From Hymenobacter metallicola (GTDB lineage: Bacteria; Bacteroidota; Bacteroidia; Cytophagales; Hymenobacteraceae): a stretch of DNA of 64,000 bases. A model generated the notes under the pieces. It was not told where the DNA came from and did no database searches. It was given only the letters and a program-made list of their open reading frames with translations. The stretch covers positions 124,001-188,000 of the forward strand of contig NZ_SRMB01000005.1 in NCBI RefSeq assembly GCF_004745645.1, in the 5' to 3' direction. A program made the translations under genes and the position numbers. Each line of letters opens with the position of its first letter. The stretch's first letter is position 1. This document shows positions 16,286-24,079 of the stretch, piece after piece.

Positions 16286-18019
16286 ATGACTATGGCCAAG
16301 AAAACTGTCTCTGAAATTATTGTCGATACCTTGATGGCGGCCGGAGTGACCCGCGTCTATGGTGTGGTCGGCGACTCGCTCAACGGTATCACCGACGTAA
16401 TTCGGGCCCGGGAAGGCATCGAGTGGGTGCACGTGCGCAACGAAGAAGCCGGAGCCTTTGCCGCCGGTGCCGAAGCCCACGTAACCGGTAGCCTGGCCGT
16501 GTGCGCCGGCTCATGCGGCCCCGGCAACACGCACTTGCTCAACGGCCTCTACGACTGCCACCGCAGCCGTGTGCCGGTGCTAGCCCTGGCCGCCCAGATT
16601 CCGAGCGTGGAAATCGGCAGTCAGTATTTCCAGGAAACCCACCCCGAAATCACCTTCAAAGAGTGCAGTGCCTACTGTGAGCTGATTGGCCACCCCGACC
16701 AAACCGTGCGCTGCACCGAAATGGCTATCCAAACTGCCCTGACCCAGCGCGGGGTGGCCGTGCTGGTAGTGCCCGGCGACATCAGTCATCAACAGGCCGA
16801 GGCGCCCGAGCCTCGCCTGCCCGTGCTGCGCAGCAAAGCTACGCTGGTGCCCGGACTGGAAGATCTGCGTGCGGCCGCCGATGTGCTGAATTCCAGCGGC
16901 AAGGTCACCATTATGGCCGGGGCCGGCTGCGCCCAGGCGCATGCCGAGCTGCTGCAAGTGGCCGAAATGCTGGGTGCGCCGGTGGTACACGCCCTGCGGG
17001 GCAAGGAATACGTGGAGCCCAGCAACCCCTACGATGTGGGCATGAGTGGCCTACTGGGCTTTACGTCCGGTTACGAGGCCCTGATGAGCGCCGACGCCTT
17101 GCTTATGCTCGGCACCGATTTCCCGTACACGCAGTTTTTGCCCCAGGATGCCCGCACCGTCCAGATTGACCTGCGCGGCGAGCATATTGGCCGCCGGGCT
17201 CGGGTGGAAGTGGGCCTTATCGGCGACGTAGCGGCCAGCCTCCAGGCGCTGCTGCCCCTGCTGAATCATAAGTCGGACCGCCGCCATCTGGAGCGGGCCC
17301 TCAACAACTACCGCGAGGCGCGGCAGGACCTCGACGAGCTGGCCGTGGGCGAGGCCGGCGACACGAGCATGCACCCGCAGTACGTGGCCCGCTTGCTGGA
17401 TGAGCAGGCCGCCGAAGATGCCATTTTCACCTGCGACGTGGGCACGCCTACCATCTGGGCGGCGCGCTATCTGCGCTTCAACGGGCAACGCCGCCTGATT
17501 GGCTCCTTCAACCACGGCAGCATGGCCAACGCCATGCCTCAGGCCTTGGGGGCGCAGCTGGCTTTTCCCGGCCGGCAGGTCATTGCCCTGGCCGGCGACG
17601 GAGGCTTCGCCATGCTTATGGGCGAGCTGCTGACGCTTAAACAGCTCAAGGCTCCGGTTAAAATCGTCATCTTCAACAACAACAGCCTGGCCTTTGTGGA
17701 GCTGGAAATGAAGGCCTCGGGTATTCTCCAGTACGGTACCGACCTGGAAAACCCGAACTTCGCGGCCCTGGCTGAGGCGGCCGGCATTCGGGGTATCCGC
17801 GTTGAGGACCCCGCCGCCCTGCCCGCCGCCGTAGCGGCAATGCTGGCTCACCCGGGCCCGGTAATCTTGGACGCCGTAGTTAAGCGCACCGAGCTTTCCA
17901 TGCCGCCCACGATTCAGAAGCAGCAAGTGCTGGGCTTCAGCCTCTACACCTTAAAAGCTATTATGAGCGGCCGCGGCGACGAAGTGCTGGAATTGGCCAA
18001 AACCAACTTGCTACGCTAG
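16286..18019 (+). CDS. poxB: ThDP-dependent pyruvate oxidase / dehydrogenase (quinone), PoxB-like
   Basis: 577-residue enzyme with the three domains of the POX family: N-terminal Pyr domain (YGVVGDSLNGITDVIR...VRNEEAGAFAAGAEA, with the catalytic Glu), central FAD-binding domain, and C-terminal PP domain with the ThDP motif GDGGFAMLMGELLTL...FNNNSLAF. It would decarboxylate pyruvate to acetate with electrons passed to the quinone pool. The C-terminal tail (KQQVLGFSLYTLKAIMSG) matches the membrane-attachment region of PoxB. The start chosen is ATG 16286 (MTMAKK); ATG 16292 is equally possible. Acetolactate synthase is a related alternative but lacks this tail. Confidence 0.9.
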   Translation: MTMAKKTVSEIIVDTLMAAGVTRVYGVVGDSLNGITDVIRAREGIEWVHVRNEEAGAFAAGAEAHVTGSLAVCAGSCGPGNTHLLNGLYDCHRSRVPVLALAAQIPSVEIGSQYFQETHPEITFKECSAYCELIGHPDQTVRCTEMAIQTALTQRGVAVLVVPGDISHQQAEAPEPRLPVLRSKATLVPGLEDLRAAADVLNSSGKVTIMAGAGCAQAHAELLQVAEMLGAPVVHALRGKEYVEPSNPYDVGMSGLLGFTSGYEALMSADALLMLGTDFPYTQFLPQDARTVQIDLRGEHIGRRARVEVGLIGDVAASLQALLPLLNHKSDRRHLERALNNYREARQDLDELAVGEAGDTSMHPQYVARLLDEQAAEDAIFTCDVGTPTIWAARYLRFNGQRRLIGSFNHGSMANAMPQALGAQLAFPGRQVIALAGDGGFAMLMGELLTLKQLKAPVKIVIFNNNSLAFVELEMKASGILQYGTDLENPNFAALAEAAGIRGIRVEDPAALPAAVAAMLAHPGPVILDAVVKRTELSMPPTIQKQQVLGFSLYTLKAIMSGRGDEVLELAKTNLLR

Positions 18020-18312
18020 GGGAGTAGTCATCGAATTGTGATTCCCACCCTGCAGTGGCTTTGCCGGTATGAGATGCGGAATGATAGGTGTGGTCGTAGA
18101 ACTATTTTCGTCCATGCCAACGAAATAGCGAGTCGGCCGTTCTTTCTCAAACTCAACGGCCACGTTTTACCTTTCTCCCGAATTGAACAATATACCGTCG
18201 GATATATGTTAATTCCTGGCAGCCAGCCGTGCGCAAACCGCGGCAGTTGCTTTTATTTGCTCTTTCCCCGCAGTACGGCAGCCTCTCTTTGCCGCGGCCC
18301 GCACCCTAGTCC
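18020..18312. other. Intergenic stretch, nothing recognised
   Basis: 293 bases before the SirB1-like gene. One plus-strand open frame covers it, but composition and residues (Cys- and Arg-rich) do not look like a protein. No hairpin or clear promoter. Confidence 0.5.
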
Positions 18313-19200
18313 ATGACCAACAAAGAAATTAAAGCCTTAATCTCCCTGCTGGATGATCCGGAAATTGCTCCCCAGATCCAGGACCGCATCCAAACACTAG
18401 GAGAAAGTATTATTCCATTTCTCGAAGAATCCTGGGAAGAAAGTCTCGACCCCCAGCAGCAGCAGCGACTCGAAGATCTGATTCATAACCTGCAGTTCGA
18501 CGGGCTACAGCAGCGCCTGCGCGTGTGGCGCGACTCGGGTGGCGAAAACCTGCTGGAAGGCATGTGGCTGCTGAACTCTTACCAATACCCCGACGCCGAT
18601 TTGCAGGCCCTGAACCGCGCCATCGAGCAGCTGCGCTTCGAGGTCTGGACCCTGCTGCGCCCCGACATGCACCCCGCCGACCAGGTGCAGGTGCTGAACC
18701 ACGTTTTGTTTCGCACGCACAAGTTTGCCGCCAACACCCAGAACTTCCATTCGCCGGCCAACTCCATGCTGCATCTGGTACTGGAAACCCGCCGGGGCAA
18801 CCCCCTGACGCTGTGCGTAATTTACCTGCTTGTAGCCCAGCGTTTGAACCTGCCGATTTACGGCGTGAACCTGCCCAACCTGTTTGTGCTAACCTATCGG
18901 CCGGAAGACCGTGCTGCTCCAGCGTTTTACATTAATTGCTACAACCGCGGCCTGATTTTGTCGCGCACCGACATTGAGCACTACGTTGCCCAGCTGAACC
19001 TGTCGTCAAACGATATTTTCTTCGAGCCCTGTTCCCACCTCGATATTGTGCGTCGCGCCCTGCGCAATCTGATGCTGAGCTTCGAGAAAATGCAAGAACC
19101 GGCCAAAGCCGCCGAGGTAAGCAAGCTGCTGGCCATTCTCACCGACGAAAGCGGCGAACCAACCGACAGCAGCGCCGCCGAAGACGACGACGAGGAGTAA
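18313..19200 (+). CDS. SirB1/transglutaminase-like family protein
   Basis: 295 residues. The N-terminal 90 are helical and hydrophilic. The central part (from FRTHKFAANTQNFHSPANSMLHLVLETRRGNPLTL) is the SirB1-type transglutaminase-like domain; GNPLTLCVIYLLVAQRLNLPIYGVNLPNLF is its most conserved block, with Cys and the later HLD as likely catalytic residues. The last 15 residues are an acidic tail. In proteobacteria SirB1 lies near prfA/prmC, which are absent here. Biochemical role unknown. Confidence 0.82.
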   Translation: MTNKEIKALISLLDDPEIAPQIQDRIQTLGESIIPFLEESWEESLDPQQQQRLEDLIHNLQFDGLQQRLRVWRDSGGENLLEGMWLLNSYQYPDADLQALNRAIEQLRFEVWTLLRPDMHPADQVQVLNHVLFRTHKFAANTQNFHSPANSMLHLVLETRRGNPLTLCVIYLLVAQRLNLPIYGVNLPNLFVLTYRPEDRAAPAFYINCYNRGLILSRTDIEHYVAQLNLSSNDIFFEPCSHLDIVRRALRNLMLSFEKMQEPAKAAEVSKLLAILTDESGEPTDSSAAEDDDEE

Positions 19201-19269
19201 GAGCTGATGCTCCATATGCCCTGTCCATACTGACGCATTCCATCCAGCGGAACGGGCAGAGTTCTCTAA

Positions 19270-19385
19270 TGTGAAAAGCCCTTTACTCAACGACGAGTAA
19301 AAGGCTTTCTGGTAAAAGAATGGCTAGCACTAGCAGGACGAATGGCTCGCTTCGTTCGCCGTAGCGGGCGAATTGCTTGGTCGTA
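19270..19385. repeat. Terminator plus REP-like segment (copy 2 of the composite)
   Basis: GTGAAAAGCCCTTTACT..., then GGCTTTCTGGTAAAAG, is nearly the same wording as at 4523-4568. It is followed by an imperfect palindrome around GGCTCGCTTCGTTCGCCG, in the same order as copy 1. Confidence 0.5.
19275..19308. terminator. Convergent terminator hairpin
   Basis: AAAGCCCTTTACTC (19275-19288) with GAGTAAAAGGCTTT (19295-19308), one mismatch, 6-base loop. It lies between the SirB1-like gene and the convergent redoxin gene. Confidence 0.72.
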
Positions 19386-19406
19386 CCTCTTTTTATGCTG
19401 GGGGCG

Positions 19407-20018
19407 TTAGGGCTTCTTGATCAGGCAGCCGGCCGCCCGCTTGTCCGTGACGCCGACGGGGCGGCCCGCCAGAATATTGTCCAAGGCCTGTGCCAGATAC
19501 TTGTCCTTGGCGTAGGCTTCCACCTGGGCATTGTCGTCGATGGCACCCTTGTAGCGCACCACAAACCCGCTGCCGGCTGGCACCAGCACAACGGCTTCGG
19601 GCGTTTTGGTAGCGCCTAGCAGGCCGCTTACCTGCTGGCTCTCATCGGTCAGATAGGGGTAGTCGTCGGCGCCCGTGGTTTTCATCTTCAGCTTCTCGGC
19701 ATCGGCCGCGTCGGCGGTAGCCTCAAGGTTGATGGGCGTGTTGATAAACAGAAACTGCACTCCCCGGCCGCTATACGCCGAGTTCAGGGCATTCAGCCGG
19801 TTTTGGTACAGCTTGGAAAACGCGCAGTTCGGGTTGACAAACACCACGACTACAGCCTTGTTTTTGGCGTAGCTGCTCAGCGTTACGCTGGCGTTGGTGG
19901 GGCTTTTCAGGGTAAAGTCACTGACCGTTCGGCCATCCTGGGCGCGGGCCACGCCCACGGCGAGGGCAGAAAATACCAGGGCCGCAGCGGCAAGTAGAGA
20001 AATTCGACGAAAGGTCAT
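19407..20018 (-). CDS. Secreted redoxin (AhpC/TSA-type thioredoxin fold), single active-site Cys
   Basis: A signal peptide (ISLLAAAALVFSALAVGVARAQ) is followed by a redoxin domain (VSDFTLKSPTNASVTLSSYAKNKAVVVVFVNPNCAFSKLY...). The usual CxxC is replaced by NCAFS, so only one Cys is at the active site; a second Cys lies near the C-terminus (AAGCLIKKP). The cis-Pro loop is present as ATKTPEAVVL. I start at ATG 20018; a TTG four codons upstream is possible and would begin 3 bases after the upstream stop. It follows the phosphopantetheinyl transferase gene so closely that the two must share a transcript. Confidence 0.82.
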   Translation of the reverse strand: MTFRRISLLAAAALVFSALAVGVARAQDGRTVSDFTLKSPTNASVTLSSYAKNKAVVVVFVNPNCAFSKLYQNRLNALNSAYSGRGVQFLFINTPINLEATADAADAEKLKMKTTGADDYPYLTDESQQVSGLLGATKTPEAVVLVPAGSGFVVRYKGAIDDNAQVEAYAKDKYLAQALDNILAGRPVGVTDKRAAGCLIKKP

Positions 20019-20032
20019 ACGGTAGGGCAAGG

Positions 20033-20701
20033 TCAGAAGGAAGGGGGCGCGACGTCCTCCACGCAGTAGGTGAGGATGTAGTCGGGCGTAAGGCGCTGGT
20101 AGTGAATCTGGTGTTGGCTGCGGGAGTTTTCTAGCAGCAGGTGCCCCGTCAACACACCTGCCTCCCGCAGCTCAAACGGGTTGAGCCGAATTTGCTCTTT
20201 AAACACCAGGCCCCGGCGACTATGCAGCTTATAGAGCGTCTCTTTGGCACTCCAATAGAGACTGTGTTTGGCTACATCATCACCGGTGTTGGCTAGCTCG
20301 TCTTTCGATAAAAACCTGGTAGCCAACAATTGCGCTTTGGTGCGAATCAGTTCAATATCTGTGCCAACGCGGCCGCGGGTAGCAACAATGCCGGCCAGCC
20401 ACTGCCCGGAGTGCGACAACGAAACCGCATAATCAGGTAATTGCTCGAAAAAAGGCCGGCCATTTTCATCGTTGCGCAACACGGCCCGGGCATCCGCATT
20501 TACTTCTCTGAGTAGGGCATGGGCCAGGGCCCGGCCGGCCAGCCACTGCAACGTGCGGGCTTCGTCGCGGGCGGCGGGCTGCAACTGGCTATATAGCTCC
20601 GGGCGTGGCACCAAGCGCAAAAGCTCCGCCGGTTGCTCCGTCAGCTGCCACAGGCCCAGCAGGGCATGTTCAGAAAGCGGCGTAACGGAATGAAGGGGCA
20701 T
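20033..20701 (-). CDS. 4'-phosphopantetheinyl transferase family protein
   Basis: Sfp-type enzyme that attaches phosphopantetheine from CoA to a carrier-protein Ser. The 222 residues show the three signatures: NGRPFF...YAVSLSHSGQW, VGTDIELI (Mg-binding) and YWSAKETLYKLHSRRG. The length and doubled-domain layout suit Sfp-type rather than AcpS-type enzymes. ATG start at 20701. No polyketide or non-ribosomal peptide genes are in the window, so the carrier partner is unknown; fatty-acid ACP is the default guess. Confidence 0.9.
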   Translation of the reverse strand: MPLHSVTPLSEHALLGLWQLTEQPAELLRLVPRPELYSQLQPAARDEARTLQWLAGRALAHALLREVNADARAVLRNDENGRPFFEQLPDYAVSLSHSGQWLAGIVATRGRVGTDIELIRTKAQLLATRFLSKDELANTGDDVAKHSLYWSAKETLYKLHSRRGLVFKEQIRLNPFELREAGVLTGHLLLENSRSQHQIHYQRLTPDYILTYCVEDVAPPSF

Positions 20702-20827
20702 GGGCGGATGAACGGTAGAAGGGGGCGGCCAGATTGTGGCTTGGTAACTAAAAACTGCCCTGCAATCAGCAGAGGCGGAATATGGGCCGCTAGTGGGCCC
20801 AATACGCTCTGCTCGTCAAAACTGGCG

Positions 20828-20835
20828 TATTTTTG
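20828..20835 (+). promoter_or_regulatory. -7 element of the WD40 gene
   Basis: TATTTTTG fits TAnnTTTG and lies 23 bases before the ATG. No -33 TTTG was found. Confidence 0.35.
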
Positions 20836-20857
20836 CCCTAAATCCTAACTCCCTGCC

Positions 20858-21793
20858 ATGCCGCTGCTTTTTCGTCCGGAGGTTCAGAAGCTTGCCACCC
20901 TCAGCGGCCACCACGACTGCGTCTACGCCCTGACCGGGGCCCCTGCCACTCCCATCGTGTACTCGGCTGGCTCCGATGGATTTGTGGTAGCTTGGAACAG
21001 CGCCGTTCCGGAGCAGGACGGGGAATTGGTAGCACGGGTTGAAAACTCGGTGTACGCGCTGCAGTATGTAGCCGGTCGGAATCTGCTGCTGATAGGCCAC
21101 AACTTTCAGGGCGTGCAGGTAATAGACCTGCATCAGAAAAAGCTGGTGCATGCCACCGCCCTGCCCCCGGTAGCCATCTTCGATATCGTGTACGCGGCCA
21201 GCCAGCAGCGCATCTACGTAGCGCTGGGCGACGGCACACTGGCCGTGCTGCACAGTGAGACTTTCCGCCTTCTGCACTTGCAGCGCCTGTCGGATAAAAG
21301 CCTGCGCTGCCTGGCCCTGCACGAGGAGCGCGGGGAGTTGGCCGTGGGCGGTAGCGACCAGCTGGTTCGGGTGCTGGACGCGGCTTCGCTGCAAGTAAAA
21401 TACACCCTCGAGGGCTCCACCAATTCGGTATTTACCGCCACCTACTCGCCCGACGGCCGCTGGCTGCTCACGGCCGGGCGCGATGCGCATCTGCGCATCT
21501 GGGACGTGGCCCAGGGCTACCCCGAGGCCCAGAGTATCATTGCCCACCTGTTTGCCATCAACCACGTAGCGTACAGCCCGGACGGGCAGTTTTTTGCTAC
21601 CTGCAGCATGGACAAATCGATTAAGCTGTGGGAGGCCGAGAGCTTCCGCCTGCTACGCGTGCTCGACAAGGCCCGGCACGCCGGCCACGGTACTTCGGTC
21701 AACAAGTTATTTTGGTCAGGACCGCGGAATCGGCTAGTTTCGTGTAGTGACGACCGCAGCCTTGCGGTTTGGCAGCTGGTACAGAGTGGCTAG
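20858..21793 (+). CDS. Seven-bladed WD40 repeat protein, cytoplasmic
   Basis: 311 residues made of seven WD40 repeats that would close one beta-propeller. Blades can be followed as LSGHHDCVYAL...GFVVAWN, NSVYALQYV..., IFDIVYAAS..., LRCLALHEER..., SVFTATYSPDGRWLLTAG..LRIWDV, INHVAYSPDGQFFATCS..IKLWEA, and VNKLFWSG..LAVWQL. There is no signal peptide, so it acts in the cytoplasm, presumably as a protein-binding scaffold. It is 105 bases upstream of the DivIVA-like gene on the same strand, so they may share a transcript. Partner unknown. Confidence 0.88.
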   Translation: MPLLFRPEVQKLATLSGHHDCVYALTGAPATPIVYSAGSDGFVVAWNSAVPEQDGELVARVENSVYALQYVAGRNLLLIGHNFQGVQVIDLHQKKLVHATALPPVAIFDIVYAASQQRIYVALGDGTLAVLHSETFRLLHLQRLSDKSLRCLALHEERGELAVGGSDQLVRVLDAASLQVKYTLEGSTNSVFTATYSPDGRWLLTAGRDAHLRIWDVAQGYPEAQSIIAHLFAINHVAYSPDGQFFATCSMDKSIKLWEAESFRLLRVLDKARHAGHGTSVNKLFWSGPRNRLVSCSDDRSLAVWQLVQSG

Positions 21794-21898
21794 TCCTGCG
21801 CAGATAGAAACCTCCGGTTGGTGCCGCCTAAGCATTCCGCACAATTACCTGTTGGCTGGTACTGCCCGCTCCGTACCTAATTCCTTTTTTCGATTACC

Positions 21899-22918
21899 AT
21901 GAAAATCACCGCCCTCGATATCCGGCAGAAGACCTTTGAAAAAGCATTTCGGGGCCTCAATAAAGAAGAAGTAGAAGCCTTTTTGGTTACGCTTTCGCAA
22001 CAGTGGGAGCGAATGGGCGACGAAAACCGCGAGCTGCGCATTAAGCTGGAGCATGCTACCCAGGAAGTGAGCAAGATGCGGGAAGTGGAAACCTCTCTCT
22101 ACCGCACCCTGAAAACGGCCGAGGACACCGGCAATAGCATCACGGAGCAGGCCCAGCGCGACGCCGAGTTGCGGGTGCGCGAAGCCCAGCTCAAGGCTGA
22201 GCAGCTGCTGGCCGACGCCCGCCAGAAAGCCCGCCACGTGGTGGATGAGGCCTACAAGCAGGCCGAGAAAACCGTGGCGGAAATGAAAACCGAAGTCAAT
22301 GGGCTAGGGCAGGAGTGCCAGCGCCTGGAAGCCCAGATGGAAAGCCTCGTGCGCGACTTGCAGCGCCTGGCCAATGACGCCCTCGATAAGGTAGAAAAAG
22401 TGAAAGCCCGGCCGAAAACCTCGGCAGCAGCCATCCTTTCGCGGGCGGCCAGCGTAAAGGTGAACAGACCCGATTCTTCACCCGAAACCGACACTGCCAT
22501 GTTTGTAGGCTCAGCTTCTTCCTCTTCCGTAGCCGCTGTAGCGGGTGCTACCGCTGCCGCCGTGGGCGGCGTCGCCCTCGATCAGCCCGCTTCTCGCCCC
22601 ATCGGGCCCCAGCCCGGTAGCTATAATCCCAAGCCGGGGCAGCAGCCCGACCCCGGTGCGCCAGCCCAAACGCCCGGCCCCGATATCGAGCCTAACCGCC
22701 TGCCCAACGAAAACCCGGGCCACGTAGATCCGTCGCGTATTTATAACCCCGAGCCTTCGCGCGTGCCCGAGCCCGACTCTCCCCGCATCGAGCCCACGGC
22801 CCCCGACATCCAGCCCATCGGGCCCGGCCACCCCGAAATTACCCAGCCTTCGCCCGCCACGCACCCCGGCATGGCCGCAGCCGCTTCGACGGAGAAGTCA
22901 TTCTTTGACGAAATATAA
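21899..22918 (+). CDS. DivIVA-like coiled-coil protein with Pro-rich tail
   Basis: The N-terminus MKITALDIRQKTFEKAFRGL then NKEEVEAFL is a good DivIVA lipid-binding domain. Residues 40-165 form a long coiled coil (WERMGDENRELRIKLEHA...EMKTEVNGLGQECQRL). From about residue 190 the chain becomes a low-complexity Ala/Ser then Pro/Glu/Asp-rich tail with repeated PEPSR/PEPDSPR-like units, ending in EKSFFDEI. DivIVA in Gram-positives marks poles and septa; its role in Bacteroidota is poorly known. Located between the WD40 gene and folB. Confidence 0.85.
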   Translation: MKITALDIRQKTFEKAFRGLNKEEVEAFLVTLSQQWERMGDENRELRIKLEHATQEVSKMREVETSLYRTLKTAEDTGNSITEQAQRDAELRVREAQLKAEQLLADARQKARHVVDEAYKQAEKTVAEMKTEVNGLGQECQRLEAQMESLVRDLQRLANDALDKVEKVKARPKTSAAAILSRAASVKVNRPDSSPETDTAMFVGSASSSSVAAVAGATAAAVGGVALDQPASRPIGPQPGSYNPKPGQQPDPGAPAQTPGPDIEPNRLPNENPGHVDPSRIYNPEPSRVPEPDSPRIEPTAPDIQPIGPGHPEITQPSPATHPGMAAAASTEKSFFDEI

Positions 22919-22956
22919 ACTCCGGATTTCTCCGCGTTTTGTCGTCGATTACATTT

Positions 22957-22988
22957 GAAGCCTGCCTTTCGGGGCGGGCTTCACTTTT
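22957..22988 (+). terminator. Terminator of the DivIVA-like gene
   Basis: GAAGCCTGCC (22957-22966) with GGCGGGCTTC (22973-22982), one T-G wobble, followed by ACTTTT. Confidence 0.78.
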
Positions 22989-23131
22989 ATACAGCTGCCT
23001 CAGCAAAGCGGCCTAGAAAACTAGCGGGGCAGTAGAATGCGAGGCACTCAGAGCCTTGCTCGTTGCTCGGCCTTTCTAAGCAATTACAGGCGGCAGCTGT
23101 TTACCGTTTTACACTTTCACCTCGTCACTAT

Positions 23132-23500
23132 ATGGGCCAGATTGCACTGGAAGGAATGGAGTTTTTTGCGTTTCACGGCTTTTATGATGAAGAGCAGAAA
23201 ATCGGCAACAAGTACGGCGTTGATTTATACATTGAAACGGACCTGCACGCGGCCGGCACCTCCGACAAGCTCGATGCGACGGTAAATTATGAAGTCCTGT
23301 ACCGGGTAGTGGCCGAGGAGATGCTGGCTCCGGCCCGCCTGCTGGAACACGTAGGCCACCGCGTGATGGACCGGGTGATGCAGAAGTTTCCGCACGTAAA
23401 ATCGGTGAAGGTCTGCGTGTCGAAGTTCAACCCGCCCCTGGGCGGTATCTGTCACCGGGCCCGCGTAACGCTGAAGCGCAAGCGCGCCAAGCAACTGTAG
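23132..23500 (+). CDS. folB: Dihydroneopterin aldolase
   Basis: Folate pathway enzyme converting dihydroneopterin to 6-hydroxymethyl-dihydropterin. 122 residues from ATG 23132 (MGQIALEGMEFFAFHGFYDEEQ), the family's standard beginning with the G-x-H-G-x-x-x-E-E pattern. ATVNYEVLYRVV, LLEHVGHRVMD and the C-terminal NPPLGGICHRARVTLKR complete the fold. The open frame extends 23 codons further up, but that part is not FolB-like. Followed by a terminator and then the BlaI operator region. Confidence 0.94.
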   Translation: MGQIALEGMEFFAFHGFYDEEQKIGNKYGVDLYIETDLHAAGTSDKLDATVNYEVLYRVVAEEMLAPARLLEHVGHRVMDRVMQKFPHVKSVKVCVSKFNPPLGGICHRARVTLKRKRAKQL

Positions 23501-23520
23501 TGGTTGAAGGTGAGTCTGTT

Positions 23521-23547
23521 AAAGCCCGGTTGGTAGCCGGGTTTTTT
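23521..23547 (+). terminator. Terminator of folB
   Basis: AAAGCCCGG (23521-23529) pairs with CCGGGTTTT (23537-23545), with one G-T wobble, and the hairpin runs into a T6 tract (23542-23547). Confidence 0.85.
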
Positions 23548-23563
23548 GTTGCTAGAGTATTTG

Positions 23564-23637
23564 TACGAAATAAATCGTAGATAAAATTTGCTTCTACGAT
23601 TCACTTCGTATATGTTTGATGTACGAAGTAGTTCGTA
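23564..23637 (+). promoter_or_regulatory. blaI-M56 promoter with three BlaI-type operators
   Basis: Three 16-bp sites share TACGA-N6-TCGTA: 23564-23579, 23595-23610 and 23622-23637. The promoter is TTTG (23587-23590), 20 bases, then TATGTTTG (23611-23618). Site 2 fills most of the spacer between the two elements, site 1 is upstream, and site 3 covers the expected start point near 23625. This is the layout expected for repression by the BlaI homologue encoded immediately downstream. Confidence 0.82.
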
Positions 23638-23656
23638 TCAAGAAAAGCACCTAGTT

Positions 23657-24079
23657 ATGAGTAAGGCATCCCTTCCTAAACCCACCGAATCGGAACTCGA
23701 AATCCTGCAAGTGCTCTGGCAGCACGGCCCCAGCACGGTCCGGTTCGTGAACGACGAGCTCAGCCGCAAGCGCGACGTGGGCTATACGACGACCCTGAAA
23801 CTGCTGCAACTCATGCTCGACAAGGGCTTGGTGCTGCGCGACGACGACAGCCGCACCCACGTGTACCGGGCCGCCGTGCGCGAAGAGGAAACCCAAAGTC
23901 AGCTGCTCGACCGGTTTGTGGAAGCCGCCTTCGGGGGCTCGGCCATGAAGCTGGTAATGCAGGCCCTGGGCAACCGCCGCACATCCAAAGAAGAGCTACG
24001 CCAGATTCGGACGCTGCTCAACGAAATCGAAGAGGATAAACCCGAAACTGAGAAAGGAGGCCCCAATGAACTGGCTTGA
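23657..24079 (+). CDS. blaI: BlaI/MecI/CopY family transcriptional repressor
   Basis: 140-residue winged-helix repressor: PTESELEILQVLWQHGPSTVRFVNDELSR is the BlaI helix-turn-helix and GYTTTLKLLQLMLDKGLVLRDDDSRTHVYRA the wing. The C-terminal helices (SQLLDRFVEAAFGGSAMKLVMQAL... SKEELRQIRTLLNEI) are for dimerisation. The start is ATG 23657 (MSKASLP); the open frame upstream runs across the operators and is not coding. Its end overlaps the M56 peptidase start by 14 bases, so the two are translationally coupled. It probably represses its own operon. Confidence 0.95.
   Translation: MSKASLPKPTESELEILQVLWQHGPSTVRFVNDELSRKRDVGYTTTLKLLQLMLDKGLVLRDDDSRTHVYRAAVREEETQSQLLDRFVEAAFGGSAMKLVMQALGNRRTSKEELRQIRTLLNEIEEDKPETEKGGPNELA

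Noticed and set aside
18038..18316. Plus frame before the SirB1-like gene
   Set aside because: Cys- and Arg-rich with no pattern; the gap is probably non-coding.
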